Assembly (NCBI GenBank): GCA_963920635.1
Contig: OY987308.1
Coordinates: forward strand, 19,497,096-19,561,095
Direction of reading: 5' to 3'
DNA from: Pseudeuparius sepicola
Taxonomy: Eukaryota; Arthropoda; Insecta; Coleoptera; Anthribidae
Length of the DNA: 64,000 bases
The position numbers and the translations under genes were made by a program. Positions 12,296 through 24,222 of this stretch are shown piece by piece; the first letter of the stretch is position 1, and every line of letters starts with the position of its first letter. The notes under the pieces are model-generated. The model saw only the letters and a program-made list of their open reading frames with translations. It was not told the origin of the DNA and did no database searches.

Positions 12296-13275
12296 TTTGG
12301 TTGGAAACTCCTCAACTTTAGTCAACGACAAGGCACCATAATCATGAAGCAGGTCTTCTTTTCCAATGGTAACATATTACTTTTTTTATTAATATATTCA
12401 CACCTCACAAAAATATAAAGATTTTGTTGTTTACTCACAAGTTTTATTATTTAATTATTAATTAAAATTCAAAAGCTTTTGGGTTCAACGGTGCACGTCA
12501 AAGTCAAAAGAAACGTCAAAAATCGTGGTCATGCTTGACCACAAAACAGCCAAAAATCTGAATGGTAGAGGATTACTAAAAAATGCGTTTTGTACTTGAT
12601 CCTTGATCTATTATCGATATCGACCTATACATTTATTTTGACCTTGTAAATTTACAGAATGGAACTTTTAAATCGTTACTACTTATTCATAAAAACATAC
12701 TCCATACCTAACATATGGCCCAAACAAGTTGTACGTTAGAGTAAATTTTCATGAATGGGCACCTATCACTATTAGCACCATCTGTCCATACTGTCCATTC
12801 ATTTATGTTTTGTGGCTGTGTTAACGGATGAATTTTCAAAAAAATGTTTGAAATTGTTTATATTCCCTAACACCTTTTGGTTTTATAATTTACATTTGAT
12901 ATTATTTATTTATTTCAGTTGACATTCGGTCTTATTTACCGAAGCTGAAATAGCAATGTTATTATTGGATTTTAAATACAAAAGTAAATATTTGCTTTTT
13001 ACATTGTTCTGTTTTTATTTGTAAAATTATAAATAGCCTACATGTAAGTACATTTAAGAGAACATCCTTTTCTTCTTCAGGAATTACCCAGCAATTGAAC
13101 AAATGCTACCCGATAGAGAAACAATTTTAAAACACTTTTTATAAGGTTAAGATGTCTTACAATTTGGCGCCAAAACGAATCCAGTTTTATTTGCATTAGA
13201 ATACAGTGGGTCGTTTGCTGTGTCTTCTCCAAATACTACATTTTCCAGTAGATGGTTGTAGAAAAAACATAAACG
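12296..13275. promoter_or_regulatory. Divergent promoter region between the RhoGAP gene and UHRF1, with a DREF-type site
   Basis: TATCGATA, the core DREF-binding word of insect proliferation genes, lies at 12612-12619. Both flanking genes act in cell division or DNA replication, which fits. The rest is AT-rich with no coding signal. That the site is used here is inference. Confidence 0.45.
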
Positions 13276-16200
13276 ATGCATATCAGAGTGAGGAAAATCG
13301 GTTCCATGGACAGTGAAGACGATATATTCTTGAACGTTTCGAAGATGGCTAAAATACAAGAGCTAAGATCGTTGATAGAAGAAAGAATCGATGTGACGCC
13401 AGCTTGCCAGCTGCTACTCTTCAAAGGAAAGCAGGTAAAACGATTGGCGATTAGGGTTGTGGCTAATTTCTTTATTATAAATCACAAAAAACACTGATTA
13501 GTTTGTTAAAATAATATGAATATTGTAAAAACTATCGGATTTTGTGCAAACGTTTCTATATCAAAATGGCGGATATACTTATTTCACAGCATATAAACGA
13601 GTAGAAAATATGAGGCTTTATTTTCAGGGGTAATATAAACTAGTGTTGTCCCTGTTATTTATAATACCTTTCGTTATTTTTTCGAATTATAATCCCAAAG
13701 CTGAAAATACCACGGTATTTTCTTAGCATTGAGATATAATGAGTTAGTAAATTAATTAAAGGTATATCTGAGTATTAAATTAGGCATGCTACGAGTTGTA
13801 TTTAAGAAGATAATTTTGAACAACTGCAAATAATTTACCTAATTATTTACTGTTTAGGAGTAATTTGACAACCAAACTTATTAAATAAATTAACTACAAA
13901 AATTATAAATATTTTGCCTTTTCGAAAATGTGATTTAAAAAATAAAAAAAGTAGCCACAACCAGGATTTGAACTCGGGACCTCTCACACCCAAAGCAAGA
14001 ATCATGCCACTAGACTATTGTGCTTCTATATAAAATTTATTTAAATTTAATTAATTACCATGTTTAAAAGTTGAAGTCTATTATTTGATAGTTGTTATTT
14101 AGGAGGAGCCCTTAATTTTGAATATATTTATTGTGTTAATAGATATTTAATGATCAATGTAATTGAAATTGTATCTTCTAGTCCTATATTAAATTACCGA
14201 CCGATTTATTATTAAATTATCGAGCACTTCATCACCTGATTGGTTAATAGTTCACAAATTATGTAATTTCATTGGTTCATATTGGCAGGCGTTGAATTCT
14301 CATTTATATTGGACCACCTCTTGGAATTTTTGCTATCGACATCCTTTTCAGTTAATCGACGACCATACTGTCATCGACTACAACATAGAACCGAACAACG
14401 TTATTCAGTTAATTACTAGAGTTCCAAAAGAAAATACGAATGAGGAAGAAAACACTTCTCCGAAAGAAGAAGTCGTGGAAAAACATCAGGAGAAATTTGT
14501 CAATGCTGAAAGTAAATATTACAAAGTCGGCGATTTAATCGATGTTCAGATGCTAGATAATGGTGCTTGGTATGAGGCAAAAATTATCAAAATATCTCGA
14601 AAAGTTGTGGACGAATCAGAGGAAGTTGAATATGACGAAAAAAGTTTATTCTTCCGTGTACAAAAGTAAGATCATTTGTGAGCTACTTACTTATTTAATT
14701 TTATGTTACTGTTGTCTTGCTTTAGTGAAGACCACGTTATATCATTTCAAGAGGATGCAAAATTTGAATACATACGACCAAGATCTTACTACGTATATCC
14801 CACTTCTGAGTTGTGCGAAAATATGGTGGTATTAGCAAGTTACAATATCGAGGAACCCACCAAAAGGGGGCCATGGTAATACAGTATACTCTGTTGCGAT
14901 TTTTCTTCTATCGATATTTTTTAAGGTACGAATTTAAAGTAAAAGAAGCTTCGAGGACAAGTGTGAAAGGCACCATCCTGATTGGACAAGACAGGGCACC
15001 TATCGAGGGTTGTTCCGTGAAGTTTGTGCAAGAAATGATGCGCATCGAGAAGCCAACACTGTTGGAAGAAAGGAAGGTTGTCGAGGAACCACCAAAAAGT
15101 AAGTTCACAGTAATAATAGTAGTAGTTGTCTCGTTAATATTTAATTGTGTGTGTCTTAAGGAAAATATCCTATAAACTGCATCAAATGCCAAGACGACAA
15201 CACAAAGAAGTGCCGAGAATGCGGTTGTAAAGTGTGTGCGGGCAAAGATAGCTGCGATACCATGATTTTATGCGACGAGTGCGACAGTGGATATCACATT
15301 ACGTGCCTGGATCCACCTTTACAATCTGTGCCTGAAGAAGACGAATGGTTCGTAAAATTGAACCAAAGACGCTAAGTCGATAATGTCCCCTGTCGAATTT
15401 GTTCCAAGGTATTGCCCCGAATGCAAGACGGACGACACCGAAATCGTCAAAGCCGGAGAAAAATTGAAGGACAGCAACAAGAAGGCGAAACTGCCAAGCA
15501 GTCGGAGCGGGATCAAGAGGGACTGGGGAAAAGGGATGGCCTGCGTCGGCAGGACGAGGGAGTGCACGATTGTACCGAAGAACCATGTGGGACCGGTGCC
15601 GGGTGTAGACTTCGGTACCTGTTGGAAGTTCAGGTTTCAGGTACGTTTCGAAAGTGTGTCTACCCCCCCGAAACGTTTTGTTTTGTTTTAAAGGTGTCCG
15701 AATCGGGCGTGCACAGGCCTCCCGTGGCAGGGATACACGGGCGAGACAACGACGGGGCGTACAGTCTGGTTTTGAGCGGTGGTGAGTAATATCGGTAAAA
15801 AAATCATTTTTCGAGAATTGTACATTGAAATAGATCAGCCAGGGGTTGAAAAAATTTGCAAAAAATAATTGTATGAAGGTGGTAGGTCCAATATATAACA
15901 CAAGTAGCACACACTGGGCATACTCTAAGAAGTAGTTCAAATGTACCCCACATACGATTTTGTTTAGATCAAAACACAACTGATAAAATAATTTTGGAAA
16001 GCTGAAAACTGATTTTCTATACCAGAAAGGTCCGCTCGTTTCAAAAAACTACCTCCCGATCCTCAATTTTCAATTTTTCTACTTGAAATTGAGCATCGAG
16101 AGTCGAACGAATATTTCGACCATGCTTCGACAACTTTTGACTTAATAAGCAAAGGTACAGCTTTGGGAATAATTTTATTTTACTAATTTGGGGGCGATCT

Positions 16201-19200
16201 TTCCGAAAATGTGGGTCCTCACTCAAGATTTCGAGTTATAAAGGGAGAAAAAGCATTTAAAATATAAATTTTCAAAGTTTGAAAGTCGAAACCTCAAGTT
16301 ACAAATTTCAGATATCATGCAAAAGATGCGTCTTTTGATGCTCTATACTCTGGTTGTTTCAAACTCCCAATACTTCAAACTATTTTCGAAAAATCTCTGA
16401 AAAACGCTTTAGAATTTTTAAAATCCTGGTGAAGGCGCCAGTTTAGAGTTTATATTTTAAAATCCCTTATTTTAAATACTAAAATATATTTTGGAAAGCT
16501 GAAAACTGTTTTTGTATACCAAAAGGTCCGAGCTTTCTAAAAAACTGCCTCCCGTTGCTCAGTTTTTAATTTTTCTGTTCAAAATTGAGCATCGAAAAGC
16601 AACGAATATTTTGACCATGCTGATACAACTTTTGACTTACTGAGCAAAGATAGGGCATTGGAAATTACAAATTTCTGTTACCATGCAAAAGATGCGCCTT
16701 TCAATGCTCTATATTATGTTTTTTTCAAATTCTACATACCTCAAACCATTTTTGAAAAATCGCCGGAAAAACCTTTAGAATTTTTGAAAACGCTCATCTT
16801 TCCGAATATGTGGGTCCCAACTCAAAGTTTCGAGTTCCAAAGGGAGGAACCACATTTAATTTGTGAATTTTCCAAATTTAAAGTAAAGATTCTCAGATAC
16901 AGGTCGAAGGATGCACCATTAATTGTGATTTGAGGGACATAATTAAAGAAGTAGTTCAAATGTAACATGAATCTCTAATGAAGTAGATTATAATAATTAT
17001 GCTGGTCAATCTGTCTAACCATACGTACGTGAAATACTTGGGAGTTATTATTGACAGCCATATCAGATGGGATAAACAGATCGATGAGATGGTAAAAAAG
17101 TTAGAGGCTTGACTGGCAGATTCAGATACCTGGGTAGTTTCCTGAGTGAAACTTATATGAGAACCCTTTACTTTTCACTTTTACAATCGCAACTAACGTA
17201 TGGGATTCTTTGTTGGGGAGGAGTGTATGATACTTATCTGCAAAAAATAAGTACATTACAAAAATGGATATTGAAAATAATTTATAGAAAAACACTTACC
17301 TTTCCCAGCGACGAACTTTTCCGCTACAGTAATGTACTTGACCTGCGCCAACTTTATTGTCAGAGAATGTTGCTAAATATCCACAAAAACAAAATTAATG
17401 TAAAGCAGATTAACCATCCTTACTCAACCAGAAAAAATCAACTGCAGCTAGAGTTCCTAGTTGTAAAAAATCATCCATGCAAAGAAGTTTTATATATCTG
17501 GCTCCAAAATTATATAATGTTTTGCCTACAGAACTGAAAACGATTAAAAACACCAAAACGTTTAAATGTAAACTAAATATTTGGATGCAAAGTGTGGGCA
17601 GATCGTTTTTTGGCGATATTGTAAAAAATAGTTAATTCTGTGTTGGTTTTATATAAATAAAATGGTTCCTATAGTAATGTATTTACCAAAACTTCCTTAA
17701 ATTAAAATAACTCGGAATTGTCTTATATATCCTAATTAGGGACTTTTATATGAATATGACGTTAACCCGATTATGTTTTTAATAATTGTGTGTTTTTGTT
17801 TAGTTAAAACACGGATTCGACTTATAAATCCTTATTGGACATTTTTAACTGATAAATGTGATTTCATTTTTTGTCTTTGAATGTACGTTGTGGATTGGCT
17901 GCAACTTGCTGGTTTTTATATGTAATAAATTGTTCATTTGTCACGTACAAGCAGCTAAAACTGCTTCTGTGAGTTTTTCATGTTTATTTGTAATTTATGT
18001 TTTCTAGCAAATAAACATTATTATTATTATTATTAAACATTATAATGTTGACAATCAAGAAACAGTTGGTATTTAGATTAAATAGTGAGAATAGCTGCTT
18101 TGTCTATCAAAAAATTACTCTCTTCTAAGTGATACTATTTAGAGATAATTTCCTGTAATTCAGGCTACGAGGATGACGTCGATAATGGCCATGAATTTTA
18201 TTACACTGGTTCCGGGGGCCGCGATCTGTCCGGAAACAAGAGAGTATCTAACCAAAGTTGCGATCAGACTTTGACCCGAATGAACAAGTACATAAGTAAT
18301 TCTCGATGGCATTTTTTCGGCGACGTTTCATTCAGTTTGTTTCAGAGCCCTGGCGCTCAACTGCAACGCCCCGTTCGACGACGAGGACGGGGCTGAATCG
18401 AAAGACTGGAAGAGTGGGAGGCCGGTCAGGGTGGTGAGAAATTACAAACTCGCCAAACATTCAAAATACGCACCCAGAGACGGCAACAGGTAAATCGGTC
18501 TTTGCTTTTCGTCGCTCGGTAGTACGGGTCTCGTTTGTAGGTACGACGGGTTGTACAAGGTTGTGAAGTATTTTCCGGAGAAGGGAAAATCCGGATTTGT
18601 AGTTTGGAGGTATCTGTTGAGGAGGGACGACGACTCGCCGGCCCCATGGGAAGTTGGAGGGCAGGAACTAGATATGATTGTAAGTGTTCGGAACGAATGA
18701 ACTACTCTTTAAGAGGAGACCGTTCAAACGCGATTCCTTTGTTCTTTTAGTACCCCGAGGGATATTTGGAGGCCCAGGAAGCCGAGAAGCAAAAACCGAA
18801 GATGGAAAAAGAGAACAGATCGGAACCATCGACAGGACGGAAACGTACCGATGTTTCTCCGACAAAGAACGCCCCGAAGAGATCTAAACCGCAACGATAC
18901 AAATTGGACAAAGACGTAGACAAAGCTATAAGTGCCGATAAGGGCAATTCGAAAGTGTGGGACGAATGCAAGGAAAAACTCTCTGATGGAAAGCAAAAGT
19001 TTTTGAATGCCGTCGAAGAAATTTTCAAGTGCATCTGTTGTCAGGAGGTCGCGTTCGAACCCGTCACGGTTGAATGCAAGCACAATATTTGTAAGGTAGG
19101 AAGGAAGATGGTTCTTTTACTCAATGTTTCTATATAATATGGGTTTTTTTTTTCAGAGCTGCCTGAAAAGATCTTTCTCTGCGGAAATTTACACATGTCC

Positions 19201-19303
19201 TTATTGCCGTCACGACTTGGGAAAAGACTACGAAATCAAGGTAAACGAAAACTTGAGTAAAGCACTAAAATTGTTATTTCCAGGCTACGAAGCTTCTAGA
19301 TAG
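13276..19303 (+). CDS. UHRF1: UHRF1, hemimethylated-DNA reader and E3 ubiquitin ligase
   Basis: UHRF1 reads hemimethylated CpG after replication, ubiquitinates histone H3 and recruits DNMT1. Twelve exons: 13276-13434, 14352-14665, 14726-14875, 14926-15098, 15161-15347, 15409-15640, 15694-15781, 18164-18287, 18346-18489, 18541-18679, 18751-19095 and 19157-19303. They sum to 2202 nt (733 residues). All five family domains are present: ubiquitin-like (1 to about 77), tandem Tudor (about 120-260; [12 protein letters not shown]), PHD (about 271-334; [16 protein letters not shown]), SRA (about 372-545; [27 protein letters not shown]) and RING (about 664-703; CICCQEVAF then CPYCRHDLG). The protein ends LFPGYEASR, close to the vertebrate ending. 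Intron 7 is 2.4 kb and full of repeats; the others are short apart from intron 1. The exon 5 donor, GTTCGT, is weak. Confidence 0.96.
13953..14024 (-). tRNA. tRNA-Pro(TGG)-like gene or pseudogene in UHRF1 intron 1
   Basis: The minus strand gives a 72-nt tRNA-shaped sequence with an A box (TAGTCTAGTGG), the anticodon loop CTTTGGGT (anticodon TGG, proline) and a B box (GAGTTCAAATCC). A T-rich run suited to Pol III termination follows. It closely follows eukaryotic tRNA-Pro, but the acceptor stem has two mismatches at its base and the T stem has one weak pair. It may be a decayed copy or a SINE head. Antisense to its host gene. Confidence 0.65.
15950..16930. repeat. Inverted-orientation copies of the ~480-bp repeat, UHRF1 intron 7
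   Basis: About two units of the repeat seen at 6033-7030, here reverse-complemented. Shared words include GACCATGCTTCGACAACTTTTGACTT and GATATCATGCAAAAGATGCG. The 13-base word AGTAGTTCAAATG lies just outside each edge (15931 and 16950). Confidence 0.8.
16980..18040 (+). mobile_element. 3' fragment of a non-LTR retrotransposon, UHRF1 intron 7
   Basis: The plus strand encodes [19 protein letters not shown], then a stop or frame change, then [19 protein letters not shown] and [10 protein letters not shown]. This is the region after the catalytic core of Jockey/CR1/R1-type reverse transcriptases. The tail ends in an ATT microsatellite near 18010-18035, as many such elements do. The catalytic domain is missing (5' truncation) and the frame is broken. 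Confidence 0.8.
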
Positions 19304-21301
19304 TATAATATGTTCACTTAGCATGCTGTTAAATTGACTGTATTATTATTTTTTTAAAGATTAATAATTCTACCTCTGGAATTGTATTTTTATAACTATT
19401 TTATTAAAATAAAGATTAATAAGATTAATAATATGCACAATTATTTTTAAATGATAGTATAACACCAAGTGATGCCTATAATAGCATTAGACAATGACAG
19501 ACACAGACTATTAAAGACCCAAAAATGTATCTTAAAATTATCAAAATTCGTGACCCAACTATCAAAAATATTTTTACTAATAAGTTGTACTGGTTGCACA
19601 ATTCATCCTACACACAATCACAATACACAGTAGTTCAAATGCACTATGCCACATTATGATAATGCTGTAAGTTTTGTCTATTTTACTAATAATAAACGTT
19701 TTTTAAAAAAGTGAAGGCAAAACCACAGTCATGACGCATATTTCAGAGTGCATTTTTAGTGATCCAAACTGACATCGCAGGATAACTAAAATTAGTCTGT
19801 GCTACAAATATAGGATGATAAAAGATGTAATTGTATTTTACTGGAAGTAGGTTGCCTCAACATTTAAAAGTTCTGGAATAATTTGAAAGTAGTTCAAATG
19901 TAACGTGGATCCTTAATCATTGTGATCAGTTTTGTGATATAGCTGCATTGTATTTCATTTAGTTATATAATCATAATTTGATTATTCATAGTTATAACTC
20001 ACAATGCCCAATAGCTTGACCAAAAATCCAGCTCGAAGGCTAATAGCGTTCTAGTAGTGACTGACACAGATTGGTGATAACAAAATTCTTTTGGTGTAGG
20101 TTGCCTCAACATTCAAAAGTAGTTCAAATGAAACGTGAATCTTTAATCATTGTGGCCAATTTTGTGATATAGCTGCTTTATATCTGAGCCTAACAGTGAC
20201 CAACAGACTGGTGATAAAAACATCTTTTGGTGATGGTCTGTAATGTTAAACCCTTGTTTATAACAGAGACAAGGGTTAAACTCAAAAGGTTCTATAATCC
20301 TGAATTGAAAATTACCACTGGGCCTATTATACTAGTTATTACACAGTAGTTCAAATGCCTGTTACATATTTGAGGTGCATTTTTAGTGACCAAAATTTAT
20401 GGTAACCATAGGATAACTAAAATTATTCTGTGATGCAAATTTAGGATAATAAAATGTGTAATTGTGTTTTACTAGAAGTAATGTTGCCATAACATTTGAA
20501 AGTACTGGAATAATTTAAAAGTAGTTCAAATGTAACAAGAATCTTTAATCATTATTGTGGTCAGTTTTGTGATATAGCTGCATTGTATTTTATTTAGTTA
20601 TATAATCATAATTTGATTATTCATAGCTATAACTCACAATGCCCAATAGCTTGACCAAAAATCCAGCTCGAAGCCTAATAGTGACTGACAAAGATTGGTG
20701 ATAAAAAAATTCCTTTGGTGTAGGTTGCCTCAACATTCAAAAGTTCTGGAATAATTTCAAAGTAGTTCAAATGTAACGTGAATCTTTAATCATTGGGGTC
20801 AATTTTGTGATATAGCTGCTTTATCTAACAGATTGGTGATAAAAAAATCTTTTGGTGCGATGGTCTGTAATGTTAAACTCAAAAGGTGCTATAGATTCTG
20901 AATTGAAAATATTACTGGGCTCATACTACTTATTACACAATAGTTCGAATGCCTGTTACATATTTTGAGGTGCATTTTTAGTGTTCCAAATTTATGGTAA
21001 CCATAGGATAACGAAAATTATTCCATGTAAATTTAGGATAATAAAATGTGTAATTGTATTTTATCAGAAGTAATATTGCCATAACATTTGAAAGTAATGG
21101 AATGATGTAAAAGTAGCTCAAATGTAACATGAACCTTTGATATACTAATAGTAGTCAATTTTGTGATATTGCTGTCTGATATTGAGTCTGTTATAATTTG
21201 ATCATTGATGTTTTTTTTTTTGTAGAAAAACGCCAAATGAGAAACCAGTGATATATTTACATTTATACAAATTCGACAATTAGAAAAGCTAATACCTAGA
21301 T
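19304..21301. repeat. Satellite-like array between convergent UHRF1 and TGOLN2-like genes
   Basis: Long units of about 600-720 bp repeat across 19.6-21.2 kb. Landmarks are GTAGTTCAAATGTAACGTGxATC, TTTGTGATATAGCTGC, CACAATGCCCAATAGCTTGACC and GGTAACCATAGGATAAC. Six exact copies of AGTAGTTCAAATG sit in the array (19629, 19888, 20118, 20345, 20520, 20761), with decayed ones at about 20941 and 21113. The first 200 bp hold the UHRF1 3' end, with an AATAAA near 19409. No gene seen. Confidence 0.85.
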
Positions 21302-23233
21302 TCAATAAATAATGTTTGAGGTGCTCTTGTTGCATGACGACGAGATTGCCTCTTCCAAGTTGCTGTCTAATTTGTGATAATTAGCAGAATTGGGCCTCCT
21401 GCCTCTTTGCTGTCGCCTACCCTGGCTGCCTTCAACCAACAAAGCGAGTATCTAGAAAAAAAAATTATTTGTACCCAGTTCAAATCAAATTTTGCAATGA
21501 TTCGAGTATGAAGAAGCGGCATGCCTCAGGTACCTTTTGTCTGTTATGATACGCTACATATCCAACAACCACTAAACACACGATTACTGTGAAGTAGGAA
21601 AAGAAGTATGAATCGCTTTCCAATTCTTCAGTCTGGAAGTTTTTATTAATATCTTCTTCTAATACTGTCGGTTTTTCATGTTTAGCCTTGACAGGATCGA
21701 CTGTAACGAAACAATACAAATTAGAAAGGCCATTTTTTCTAAATAACACTTTTTAGTTTCCCATAAACAGACAAGACTTTTGAGAAATAAAATCGGCCTT
21801 CCGATGTTATACATTGTTTCAATTAGATATAAGTTTTTAAAGGTTTCTTCATCTAAAGAAACCGTAACCAACGCATTGCCCTGTGAATATTTTTTATTTA
21901 TGCTGACACTGAAATTTTCCTTTTTAGCAACAAATAATAAACATATTTTTATCTTTATATTATATTATCTCTTATAAAGTAATGACAAATAAATATGTTA
22001 TAAAAATATAATCCTACTTAATATTTAATCAACTCACCTTCATTCTTTTGTGGCGGTGACTGCTCTTGTTCGTCTAAAATTAAAATAACATTGTTGCAAA
22101 AAATGAGATTATTAAATTAAAAATTCACTGAAGGTTAAAAAATCCATGGTCATTAAAAATATCGTGACATTTTTAAATTCTTCTTGGAGTACCTGTAAAC
22201 ATTAAAATTTATACAAACACTTACAATTCTCCGAATCGTCTTGATTGTCCTCTGCAATTATGGGATCTACGTCAGTTTCTATTGGTAGCGCACTTTCTTT
22301 TTTTGGTTCCACATTTTCTTTTACTTCTTCTTTTGGAACTGGTTTAATTTCTGTCTTCGGAGTATTTTGTGAATCTCCCCCAGCCCTACTCATACTTGCA
22401 TCTTCATTAACGTTTGGCTTAACGTCAGCGTTCTTTGTTTCAGTAGTTTCAATTTTTGTATTCACAGTTTGAACGGCTTCGGCATTTTTTTCTGCAGTCA
22501 CGCCGTTTTTGTTAGCATCTGCATCAACAACGGGAACGACTTTATCGGTATTTTTCTCAGCATTTTCCGTGATATGTTGCTCCACTTTTACATCCGTCTT
22601 TTGGGCATCCGCTTGGGCCCCTTGTATGATTTGTTCGGGTGCCGACTGAACAGAAACACTTTGGACATCAGGTTTTTTATCAGTTGTGCCTGGTTGTTGC
22701 ATTTTTGGGCTCGAATCGACTTTATCGACTTTTGGTTGATCGTTTACATTGTTGATAACGATCGGTTTATTTTCTATACTTAACGTTCTGAGAAAATGCG
22801 AAATGCTACACAAAGCACTCGGAGTTCCATCATAGTCGTAACATAACCTCTTACACTGGGTTTCATTCAGTTTCTTCAAAAGCGTATGTTGAAATGTATC
22901 AGCCGATATGTTACTACAAACCTTATCTTTATCAACATAATTAGTTAATTCTGGAATAGTGATTTTTGCAGTGCCCACCTGAGATTTTGTGCAGAAAGTA
23001 GTAAAACTATCATAATAAAGCAAACACTGAACGTCCTGTTCGCTCTGTTTCTTAATTTCGCTAGTCGCATTTATTCGAGTCCAATTTGTGCACTGATCGA
23101 ACTGAGGCGGATTTGAGAATGGCACTGAATTTGGAACGGAACAATCTTTCGTATTTAACGGGGCTGCTATCGAAACGCATATCACAAATGCCGAGATCAA
23201 GGCTGATAGACAAAATCTAACGAAATAAGCCAT
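21302..23233 (-). CDS. TGN38/TGOLN2-like trans-Golgi network membrane protein
   Basis: Four exons (23233-22225, 22073-22038, 21700-21534, 21451-21302) sum to 1362 nt (453 residues). The protein has a signal peptide (MAYFVRFCLSALISAFVICV), a Cys-containing N-terminal part and a long luminal stretch rich in Lys, Glu, Asp and Pro. One membrane span near the C-terminus (DSYFFSYFTVIVCLVVVGYV) is followed by AYHNRQK and a short cytosolic tail containing YHKL. In vertebrate TGN38/46 the span is also followed by AYHNK and a YQRL sorting signal, and these proteins cycle between the trans-Golgi network and the cell surface. The tail and span identify the family; the luminal part is poorly conserved in all members. 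A PPQKNE-type mini-exon of 36 nt is unusual. Overall confidence is good, precise orthology less so. Confidence 0.85.
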
Positions 23234-24222
23234 TATTGCTCAATGATGATCGCTAAGTTAATACTTATTTTATGAACGGCCAATGAGTTAAGTTATAAGG
23301 TATTGTCTTGATTTACAAGTGGATGAAATTGTCCATAATCACTAACATTACATGTTTTTCTAGAGCTAATTAAAGGCACTTCTAAAAAGTAGGAAATAGG
23401 CTATAGAAAATCGTAAAGGATCATAAAAAATATACGTACGCCTGTGCCCTTGATTTCAGCGGATTTCACAACAAACGCAATAAACTATTAGCAGAACAAA
23501 TTCTTTTATAGAATATTAATTTGTTGTTTTTCCAAAAACGAAAAATCTTCCCAAAAATTAAACGGACAGTTTTGACAAAAACACAAAAAGTGACATATAT
23601 TGACAGGTGACACCCCAAAATTTCCGAACGTACCCTCCGCAGAAAAATTCTGGGACTTCGTTCTGTCAAAAAAAATAACTTTAGGTTGGCAGCACCTGCT
23701 CTTCTTCTTCAAAAGCTCCGCTCCGCTCCCCCCTCTCGTTGATGATGCACGAGCTCCGCAAAAATGCTCCTGAAAGGAAAAAAACGCCGTTGGATCCCGC
23801 AAAACGATGCAAAAACATTGCTTGAGCCGTCCGCCAGCTAATTCAGGTAAAAAAAAACCGGCGCTCGATTCGCTTTTTAAAGAAAACTCAAAATCTGTAG
23901 AGGATCGTTTGCCTAGGAGACCGGCCCAGGCCGATGGGGTTTGTCGGAAAATTCCATCGATGGGGCCCCAACCCCATGTTTTTCTGGTGCGGGAGGGGCC
24001 CAGTATGAAAATTCGGTAGTTTTTTCCTCGGTCTAATGCTTATTTTTTGAATTTTTCAGAAAAAAAGGAAAATAAATCCAAGATGGCGGACGTCAACCGA
24101 TGACAGACGCGCGCGCCTACTTGATAATTTGAAACTGTAATGGGACCCTTGGAAGTTTTCCAGAAATGGTAAGTTATTTTGTGTTTTTTCGCGTGTTTTC
24201 TTATGAAAATCGAGAAAAGAAA
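23234..24222. other. Region upstream of the TGOLN2-like gene
   Basis: It contains the likely promoter of the minus-strand gene. A more GC-rich patch at about 23690-24010 has short open frames on both strands (for example an ATG at 23807 leading to a CAG-GTAAAA donor at about 23847), but I could not link it to other exons or to any family. Possibly a noncoding or unidentified first exon. Confidence 0.3.

Noticed and set aside
19629..20773. Idea that AGTAGTTCAAATG is a Pol III B box of a tRNA-derived SINE
   Set aside because: GTTCAAAT resembles the B box, but no A box lies at the right distance upstream, and in the HERC1 introns the word forms palindromes instead.
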